From Sphingomonas piscis (GTDB lineage Bacteria > Pseudomonadota > Alphaproteobacteria > Sphingomonadales > Sphingomonadaceae): 64,000 nt of DNA. The notes below the pieces were generated by a model. The model had not been told where the DNA came from. It saw only the letters and a program-made list of their open reading frames with translations, and did no database searches. Position numbers and translations under genes: made by a program. How positions within the stretch are numbered: position 1 is the first letter of the stretch; every line of letters starts with the position of its first letter. Positions 58,286-64,000 of this stretch are shown piece by piece. The stretch covers positions 1,949,501 through 2,013,500 of the forward strand of contig NZ_CP049869.1 of the NCBI RefSeq assembly GCF_011300455.1, read 5' to 3'.

Positions 58286-59860
58286 ATGACGGCGCAACCT
58301 CCATCGCTCGCCACCGGCGATTCCATCCTCATCGTCGATTTCGGAAGCCAGGTGACCCAGCTGATCGCCCGCCGGGTGCGGGAAGCCGGAGTGTATTGCG
58401 AGATCGCGCCGTTCAACTCGGCCGCCGAGGCCTTCGAAAGACTTGCGCCAAAGGGTGTGATCTTCTCGGGTGGACCGTCGTCCGTGACGTGGGAGGACAG
58501 CCCGCGGGCTCCGCAGATCCTGTTCGACAGCGGCGTGCCCCTCCTCGGCATCTGCTATGGCCAGCAAACGCTTCACCAGCAGCTCGGCGGGCGGGTGGTG
58601 AGTTCCGACAACCGCGAATTCGGCCGCGCCTTCGTTGAGGTGGTAGCGCCGAGCGCGCTGTTCGAGGGCGTCTGGAACGTCGGCGAAAGCCATCAGGTGT
58701 GGATGAGCCATGGCGACCGCGTCGAAACTCTCGCGCCCGGCTTCGCGGTGGTGGCGACCTCACCCGGCGCACCCTTTGCGATCGCCACGGACGAGGCGAA
58801 CCGCCGCTATTCGATGATGTTCCATCCGGAGGTGGTGCACACGCCGGACGGTGGCAAGCTGCTCGCCAACTTCGTCCACAAGATCTGCGGCGTCTCCAGC
58901 GACTGGTCGATGGGCGCTTACCGCGAGGCCAAGATCAAGGAGATCCGCGAGCAGGTCGGAAGCGGAAGAGTGATCTGTGGCCTCTCCGGCGGAGTCGACT
59001 CCTCCGTGGCGGCGATCCTGATCCACGAGGCGGTCGGCAGCCAGCTGACCTGCGTCTTCGTCGATCATGGCCTGCTGCGATTGAACGAGCGGGAGCAGGT
59101 CGAAAGGCTGTTCCGCGATCACTACAACATTCCGCTGGTCGTCGTCGACGCGGAGGAGCGCTTCATGTCGGGCCTCGCCGGAGTCACCGACCCGGAAGCC
59201 AAGCGCAAGTTCATCGGCGGCGAATTCATCGCCGTGTTCGAGGAGGAAGCCAAGAAGCTGGGCGGTGCCGACTTCCTAGCGCAGGGAACCCTCTACCCCG
59301 ACGTGATCGAAAGCGTGTCCTTCACCGGCGGGCCGAGCGTGACGATCAAGAGCCACCACAATGTCGGCGGCCTGCCCGAACGGATGAACATGAAGCTGGT
59401 CGAGCCGTTGCGCGAGCTGTTCAAGGACGAGGTCCGGGCGCTCGGCCGCGAGCTGGGCCTCAACGATCAATTCGTCGGCAGGCATCCGTTCCCTGGACCC
59501 GGGCTGGCGATCCGCATCCCCGGTGAAGTCACCAAGGAGCGCTGCGACATCCTCCGCAAAGCCGATGCGATCTACCTTGAGGAGATCCGCAACGCGGGGC
59601 TGTATGACGCAATCTGGCAGGCGTTCGCGGTGCTGCTACCGGTGCGGACGGTAGGCGTGATGGGCGATCATCGCACCTATGACAGCGTCTGCGGCCTCCG
59701 TGCGGTCACCAGCGTCGACGGGATGACCGCCGACGTTTTTCCATTCGATCCTGCTTTCCTCAGCCGGGTTGCGACCCGGATCGTCAATGAGGTGCAGGGC
59801 ATCAACCGGGTCGTCTACGATTATACCTCCAAGCCGCCGGGAACCATTGAATGGGAGTAA
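58286..59860 (+). CDS. guaA: GMP synthase (glutamine-hydrolysing)
   Basis: A 524-aa enzyme converting XMP to GMP. The glutaminase domain has Cys90 in 'LLGICYGQQ' and '[10 protein letters not shown]'; the ATP-pyrophosphatase domain has the P-loop '[11 protein letters not shown]'. The C-terminal dimerisation domain ends with the typical '[19 protein letters not shown]'. Standard length and all motifs intact. Confidence 0.97.
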   Translation: MTAQPPSLATGDSILIVDFGSQVTQLIARRVREAGVYCEIAPFNSAAEAFERLAPKGVIFSGGPSSVTWEDSPRAPQILFDSGVPLLGICYGQQTLHQQLGGRVVSSDNREFGRAFVEVVAPSALFEGVWNVGESHQVWMSHGDRVETLAPGFAVVATSPGAPFAIATDEANRRYSMMFHPEVVHTPDGGKLLANFVHKICGVSSDWSMGAYREAKIKEIREQVGSGRVICGLSGGVDSSVAAILIHEAVGSQLTCVFVDHGLLRLNEREQVERLFRDHYNIPLVVVDAEERFMSGLAGVTDPEAKRKFIGGEFIAVFEEEAKKLGGADFLAQGTLYPDVIESVSFTGGPSVTIKSHHNVGGLPERMNMKLVEPLRELFKDEVRALGRELGLNDQFVGRHPFPGPGLAIRIPGEVTKERCDILRKADAIYLEEIRNAGLYDAIWQAFAVLLPVRTVGVMGDHRTYDSVCGLRAVTSVDGMTADVFPFDPAFLSRVATRIVNEVQGINRVVYDYTSKPPGTIEWE

Positions 59861-59949
59861 ACCGGCGGCCAGTAAACTCTTGATTTCCGACGCACGGCAG
59901 CGTTCATTCCTTTTTGGGGCAAGGTACGCGCCGAAGTGGGGGATAGGGG

Positions 59950-60105
59950 ATGCTGATATGCAAGGTCTTCGGTCATAAGCGCTCGGCACGAAAAGCGCGC
60001 TTCAACTCAGACACCATGCAATGGGAAAGCGTGTGCAAGCGCTGCGGCGAACCTTTGGTGCGGCACCAGCATGGCGACTGGCGGCCCGCGATCTCGAAAC
60101 TTTGA
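59950..60105 (+). CDS. 51-aa zinc-ribbon small protein (DUF1660-like)
   Basis: A short frame with ATG at 59950 behind GGGATAGGGG. 'LICKVFGHKR' at the N-terminus and 'VCKRCGEPL' in the middle give Cys4, His9, Cys29, Cys32, the minimal zinc-ribbon layout of short DUF1660-type proteins. Basic overall. The 45-aa protein at 22324 shares the pattern. Role unknown, possibly nucleic-acid binding. Confidence 0.65.
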   Translation: MLICKVFGHKRSARKARFNSDTMQWESVCKRCGEPLVRHQHGDWRPAISKL

Positions 60106-60176
60106 AGCGACCAACACGATGGTCGGAACCGCCACCTTTCTCCTGCATTAACAAGGATGCTGCTGAAGGGAGAAGG

Positions 60177-60491
60177 ATGGCAGGAATCGGGGCATTGCTG
60201 ATCGTTGCGGCTGCAGCCGGCATCGGCGACGCAGTGCCACCTCCCGTTGCCGTACGCCCATTCGTAACAACGGCTCGCTCCAGCGCACATTTCAGGATGC
60301 CGCGTTTCCAACAGGAGGAGCAGCCCGGGTTGCCGTTCATTGCCGCCGTTCCGGTAACGTCGAGTGCGGTCGTCGGGATCGGCAGGTTTCACGCCCAGCC
60401 CAGGCGACGTCTTGCGGCCCAGGATCTGCCGATCGCACTTGAGCCGCGCAAGGCGCGCCGCGCCGCCGTGGGTCTGTCGCTCCGCTTCTGA
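60177..60491 (+). CDS. small secreted hypothetical protein
   Basis: A 104-aa precursor from ATG 60177 behind GAAGGGAGAAGG. The signal-like 'GALLIVAAAAGIGDAV' is followed by a basic mature part ending in 'GLSLRF'. No Cys and no recognised domain. It stands between the zinc-ribbon protein and panB. Confidence 0.6.
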   Translation: MAGIGALLIVAAAAGIGDAVPPPVAVRPFVTTARSSAHFRMPRFQQEEQPGLPFIAAVPVTSSAVVGIGRFHAQPRRRLAAQDLPIALEPRKARRAAVGLSLRF

Positions 60492-60530
60492 GTTTTTGCC
60501 CGTCCGGCCTGCAGCCGCTAAGACCTGCGC

Positions 60531-61400
60531 ATGTCCACGTTCACCATCGACAACAGCACCAGCCGCGCGACTCCGTCGCCGGTGCCGGGAAAGCGCACAA
60601 CAGTGCCGTCCATCCGCGCCCGCAAGGTGAACGGAAGAACCGAACAGCCGATCGTGATGCTGACTGCCTACACGATGCGCACTGCGCAGTTGCTGGACGC
60701 GCATTGCGACATGCTGCTGGTCGGCGACAGCCTGGGCCAGGTGATTTACGGTCTTCCGTCGACCATTCCGGTGACCCTGGAGATGATGTGCGCGCACGGC
60801 GCAGCGGTGGTTCGGGGAAGCTGGCATGCGTTGGTCGGTGTCGACATGCCCTTCGGCTCCTACGAGGCCTCGCCCGAGGAGGCCTTTGCGAATGCATGCA
60901 GAATCATGAAGGAGACGGGGTGCGCGGCGGTGAAGCTGGAAGGGGGCCGCGCTATGGCTCCGACCGTCCGCTTTCTCAGCGAGCGCGGCATCCCGGTCAT
61001 CGGCCACGTCGGCCTTACGCCGCAGGCGGTGAATACTCTCGGGGGCTACGGAGCACGCGGGAGGAGCGAGGAGGAAGCGTCTAAGATCCTCGCGGATGCC
61101 GTCGTGGTCGCGGAAGCGGGTGCCTTCTGCCTTGTCGTGGAGGGTGTCGTCGACGAGATCGCGACCCGCATCACGGGCGAAGTGGGGGTACCGACAATCG
61201 GCATCGGCGCCTCGGCCGACTGCGACGGCCAGGTGCTAGTGACCGAAGACATGCTCGGCCTGTTCGAGCGGACACCCCGCTTCGTCAAGCGGTACGACGA
61301 TCTTGCCCAGCGCATCGGCAATGCCGCCGCAGCCTATGCCGGCGAGGTCCGGAGCCGCGCCTTCCCGACGGCGGACCAGATCTACAAAGCGCGCTCGTAG
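60531..61400 (+). CDS. panB: 3-methyl-2-oxobutanoate hydroxymethyltransferase
   Basis: A 289-aa enzyme of pantothenate/CoA synthesis making ketopantoate. '[44 protein letters not shown]' holds the metal-binding Asp residues, and 'AVKLEGG' and 'HVGLTPQ' complete the site. The C-terminal region '[20 protein letters not shown]' is normal. ATG at 60531. Confidence 0.96.
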   Translation: MSTFTIDNSTSRATPSPVPGKRTTVPSIRARKVNGRTEQPIVMLTAYTMRTAQLLDAHCDMLLVGDSLGQVIYGLPSTIPVTLEMMCAHGAAVVRGSWHALVGVDMPFGSYEASPEEAFANACRIMKETGCAAVKLEGGRAMAPTVRFLSERGIPVIGHVGLTPQAVNTLGGYGARGRSEEEASKILADAVVVAEAGAFCLVVEGVVDEIATRITGEVGVPTIGIGASADCDGQVLVTEDMLGLFERTPRFVKRYDDLAQRIGNAAAAYAGEVRSRAFPTADQIYKARS

Positions 61401-61529
61401 GCGCCCGCGCGCAATCCGCTTTGCGTTTTGCGTGTCCGGCGCTAGACGAAGCGCCGCCAGCTTCGGTTCACATTGGGTGGGTCAGGGGGATCGCGGCTGA
61501 GCCGAATTTTCACAAGGTTAGAGGCTTTC

Positions 61530-62237
61530 TTGGCGCTTGCTCCCGACAGTGGCGATTCCTTCCTTCGTGAGGTCGAAGAAAATCTGAAGCGCGATCAGGC
61601 GCGGGACTTCGCCCGAAAGAACCTGCCTTGGCTGATTGCGCTGGTTGTAATCTTCCTGCTGGCCGCAGGCGGCTACCTGTTCTGGCAGCACCGGCAGAAT
61701 GAGCATGCGTCGGCGCAGTCCGAGCAACTTGTCGGCATCTTCCGCAAGGTCGGAACTCCGACGGAAGCTGCCGCAAAGTCGGAGCTGGGCAGTTTGGCGG
61801 CCGACAGCGACGGCGCGATGCGCGCAACCGCACGGCTGACGCGCGCAGCGCTTGCATTGAACGGCAATGACCGCGCCGCAGCGATTGCGGAATATGGGCA
61901 GGTCGCGGCGGACGATGACGTCCCGGAAGCCTATCGCGACCTCGCGACCATCCGGAAGACCAGCCTGGAATTCGATACGCTGAAGCCCTATCAGGTCATC
62001 GCGCGGCTGCAGCCTTATGCCAAGGCGGGGAACCCGTGGTTCGGAACGGCGGGCGAGCTGACGGCCGCGGCGCTTATCAAGCAGGGCAAGAAGGCTGAGG
62101 CTGGGCGGATGTACGCGGCAATCGCTGCGGACCCCGAAGTGCCGGCTGCCTTGCGTAGCCGCGCCGGCCAGTTGGCCGGAACGCTGGGGGTCGATGCAAG
62201 CGCCTCCATCCAACTATTGAATCCACAAGGGCGATGA
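61530..62237 (+). CDS. YfgM-like periplasmic TPR membrane protein
   Basis: A 235-aa type II membrane protein: a short cytosolic N-terminus, one helix 'NLPWLIALVVIFLLAAGGYLFW', and a periplasmic TPR-like domain. This matches YfgM/DUF2133 proteins that assist envelope protein folding beside SecYEG. TTG at 61530 behind AGAGG is chosen. It overlaps bamB by 4 nt and precedes der, the conserved yfgM-bamB-der order. Confidence 0.85.
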   Translation: MALAPDSGDSFLREVEENLKRDQARDFARKNLPWLIALVVIFLLAAGGYLFWQHRQNEHASAQSEQLVGIFRKVGTPTEAAAKSELGSLAADSDGAMRATARLTRAALALNGNDRAAAIAEYGQVAADDDVPEAYRDLATIRKTSLEFDTLKPYQVIARLQPYAKAGNPWFGTAGELTAAALIKQGKKAEAGRMYAAIAADPEVPAALRSRAGQLAGTLGVDASASIQLLNPQGR

Positions 62238-63571
62238 GAATGACGTCAAAGGCAATGCGCGCCGCAGCGCTCCTCATGCTGGCGATGGCGGCAGGCGGCT
62301 GCAGCATCTTCAACAAGGGGCCGAAGAAGACGCCGGTACTTGGCGATCGCGTCGCGGTCCTGTCGGCGGAATCCGGCGCCCAGGTCGATCCAGCCCTTGC
62401 AGCGCTGCCGATGAACCTGCCCGCGCCCGTGGCGAATGCACAATGGGCCCAGCCGGGCGGCAACGCGCAGAAATCCATGGGTCACCTTGCCCTTGGCGGC
62501 ACACTGGGACAGGCGTTTGCCGTCTCCGCCGGCCAGGGAAGCACGCTCAAGGCCCGCCTGGCATCGCCGCCGGTCGTCGCCGGCGATCATGTCTTCACCA
62601 TCGACACCAATGCCACCGTCCGCGCTTTCAATGCGCAGACCGGTGCCCAGCTATGGCAGTCGCGCTTCGGCGTCGACAAGGGCAACGAAGCATCGCTCTA
62701 CGGCGGAGGCATCGCCTACGATAGCGGGCGCATCTATGCGACCAACGGCCTCGGCTATGTCGCGGCGTTGGACGAGCGCAACGGTGGGCTGATCTGGCAG
62801 GTTCGCCCGGGCGGACCGCTGCGGGGTGCGCCGACGGTCGCTTACGACAGCGTTTACGTCATGAGCCAGGACAACCAGATCTACGCGCTGCGGACCAGCA
62901 ATGGCGAGAGGATTTGGGAAGGTGCGGCATCCCTGGAGATCGCCGGCGTCTTCGGCTCCGCAAGCCCCGCGGTTGCGCAGGGCACAGTGGTTGCCGGTTT
63001 CTCGTCGGGCGAGCTCAACGCGTTCCGATACGAGAATGGCCGCGCATTGTGGCAAGACACCCTGTCGCGCACCAGCGTTACTACGACGAGCGTCTCCTCG
63101 CTGTCGGACATCGACGCGCACCCGGTAATCGATAACGGCCAGGTCTTCTCCGTCGGCCAGGGCGGCCGGATGGTCGCGCTTGAGCTGCTGAGCGGGCAGC
63201 GCATGTGGGAAATCAACATCGCCGGCATTTCCACGCCCTGGGTTGCCGGCGATTGGGTGTTCGTGGTCACCGATGAAGGCAAGCTGATGGCTGTCGCGCG
63301 CACCACGGGACGGGTTCGCTGGATCACCGAGCTGCCGCAGTTCCGCAAGGAAAAGTCCAAACGCGGGCTCATCACTTATGCAGGCCCGATCCTTGCCGGC
63401 AACCGGCTCATCGTGGTCAGTTCGCAAGGTGCGATCATCAGCGTCGATCCGACCAACGGCGCCGTGCAGGGCCAGACGGCAGTCGGTACCGGCATCAGCC
63501 TTGCGCCCGTGGTCGCCAATTCGACGCTTTACGTGCTCGACAACGACGGCCGCCTTCGCGCCTTTCGCTAG
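62234..63571 (+). CDS. bamB: outer membrane protein assembly factor BamB
   Basis: A 445-aa lipoprotein with lipobox 'AGGC' (Cys23), then an eight-bladed PQQ-like beta-propeller ('AQLWQSRFGVDKG', 'GGLIWQVRPGG', 'GERIWEGAASL', 'GRALWQDTLSRT', 'GQRMWEINIAG', 'GRVRWITELPQ' strand-ends). It is part of the BAM complex inserting outer-membrane proteins. ATG at 62234 overlaps the preceding stop. Confidence 0.95.
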   Translation: MRMTSKAMRAAALLMLAMAAGGCSIFNKGPKKTPVLGDRVAVLSAESGAQVDPALAALPMNLPAPVANAQWAQPGGNAQKSMGHLALGGTLGQAFAVSAGQGSTLKARLASPPVVAGDHVFTIDTNATVRAFNAQTGAQLWQSRFGVDKGNEASLYGGGIAYDSGRIYATNGLGYVAALDERNGGLIWQVRPGGPLRGAPTVAYDSVYVMSQDNQIYALRTSNGERIWEGAASLEIAGVFGSASPAVAQGTVVAGFSSGELNAFRYENGRALWQDTLSRTSVTTTSVSSLSDIDAHPVIDNGQVFSVGQGGRMVALELLSGQRMWEINIAGISTPWVAGDWVFVVTDEGKLMAVARTTGRVRWITELPQFRKEKSKRGLITYAGPILAGNRLIVVSSQGAIISVDPTNGAVQGQTAVGTGISLAPVVANSTLYVLDNDGRLRAFR

Positions 63572-63613
63572 CGCCGAGTTGACCGGCTGAACCCCGGCGG
63601 GCAGGGGAGGGGC

Positions 63614-64000
63614 ATGCCCCTTCCCACCGTCGCCATCGTCGGCCGCCCCAACGTCGGCAAATCCACGCTGTTCAACCGGCTGGTGGGCAAGAAGCTTGCT
63701 CTGGTCGACGACCGGCCCGGCGTCACCCGTGACCGGCGCGAGGGCGACGCCAGCCTGCTCGGTCTCGAATTCCGGATCGTGGACACCGCCGGCTTCGAGG
63801 ATGAGGATCCAGCAAGCCTGCCCGGGCGCATGCGCCGGCAGACCGAAGCCGCGGTGCGCGAGGCCGACGTCGCCCTGTTCCTGATCGATGCCCGAGAGGG
63901 ACTGACGCCACTCGATGAAGAGATCGCGCGCTGGCTTCGGGTGGAGGACACCCCCGTCATCGTCGCCGCGAACAAGGCCGAGGGGAAGGCGGGCGAGTCC
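63614..64000 (+). CDS. der: ribosome-associated GTPase Der, N-terminal part
   Basis: The first 129 codons of Der/EngA, a double-G-domain GTPase needed for 50S assembly. G1 '[10 protein letters not shown]', G2 in '[12 protein letters not shown]', G3 'DTAG', G4 near the window end 'AANKAEG'. Truncated by the window edge, so the second G domain is outside. ATG behind GGGGAGGGGC, 42 nt after bamB. Confidence 0.95.
   Translation, partial: MPLPTVAIVGRPNVGKSTLFNRLVGKKLALVDDRPGVTRDRREGDASLLGLEFRIVDTAGFEDEDPASLPGRMRRQTEAAVREADVALFLIDAREGLTPLDEEIARWLRVEDTPVIVAANKAEGKAGES

Noticed and set aside
1..64000. CRISPR arrays, insertion sequences, phage genes, rRNA
   Set aside because: No regularly spaced direct repeats, transposase or integrase text, phage structural genes or rRNA sequence were found on reading through both strands.

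Overview
The window is chromosomal DNA of an alphaproteobacterium, most likely of the family Sphingomonadaceae (Sphingomonas/Sphingomicrobium type). The evidence is high GC content, densely packed genes with many 4-nt ATGA overlaps, characteristic small families (DUF3297, DUF3035, DUF6582-like), a CtrA-type DNA-binding domain, aroF-trpE-trpG in one operon, and several PilZ and PAS/histidine-kinase proteins. No phage, plasmid, insertion sequence or CRISPR array is visible. Nearly everything is core or ordinary accessory metabolism.

Layout. 1-7.5 kb: end of a Do-type protease, a HerA-like ATPase, an NTF2-like protein, an OPT transporter, queF, sseA, a CtrA-like DNA-binding protein without receiver domain, a DUF3035 lipoprotein and lspA. 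7.6-16.2 kb (minus strand): metX-metB, then a trp leader peptide with attenuator, aroF-trpE-trpG and ileS. metX is preceded by a reduced SAM-I-family riboswitch whose closing helix includes the start codon. 16.3-22.5 kb: a small channel-like protein, a PAS hybrid histidine kinase, a frameshifted globin, an OmpR-type regulator, an L,D-transpeptidase, a PilZ protein and a small lipoprotein. 22.5-32.9 kb: a 2-hydroxyacid dehydrogenase, a MaoC/CitE-like/acs operon, an HxlR-azoR divergent pair, DoxX, and the three genes of a branched-chain 2-oxoacid dehydrogenase complex (E1alpha, E1beta, E2).

33-43.7 kb: a phage-shock (pspA/pspC) operon behind a sigma54-like promoter and closed by a terminator, a zinc-type TonB receptor divergent from a cation-diffusion exporter, xth, tRNA-Thr, and a large secreted M10/RTX metalloprotease preceded by a small secreted protein. 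43.7-54.5 kb: a frameshifted peptidase/TPR protein, a CmpX-type membrane protein, rarA (frameshifted), a PadR regulator with a clear operator, a GT4 glycosyltransferase, a DNA glycosylase, an AI-2E family exporter, a second PAS hybrid kinase and tRNA-Glu. 54.5-64 kb: a cytochrome b561/molybdenum oxidoreductase pair, rplQ on its own, a Gly/Tyr-rich secreted protein, a PilZ protein, a single-domain response regulator, guaA, two small proteins, panB, and the envelope-biogenesis run yfgM-like/bamB/der.

The most interesting signals are: (i) related palindromic elements inserted in frame in ileS and in the E2 gene; (ii) the SAM-family riboswitch with a sequestered start codon; (iii) a trp attenuator placed in front of aroF, only 11 nt after the metB stop; (iv) a 20-bp direct-repeat motif occurring three times in 4 kb; (v) a receiver-less CtrA paralogue. 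Five genes (trpG, globin, a TPR protein, rarA, a PilZ protein) each carry an apparent single-base loss in a short homopolymer. That pattern looks more like uncorrected sequencing indels than gene decay.
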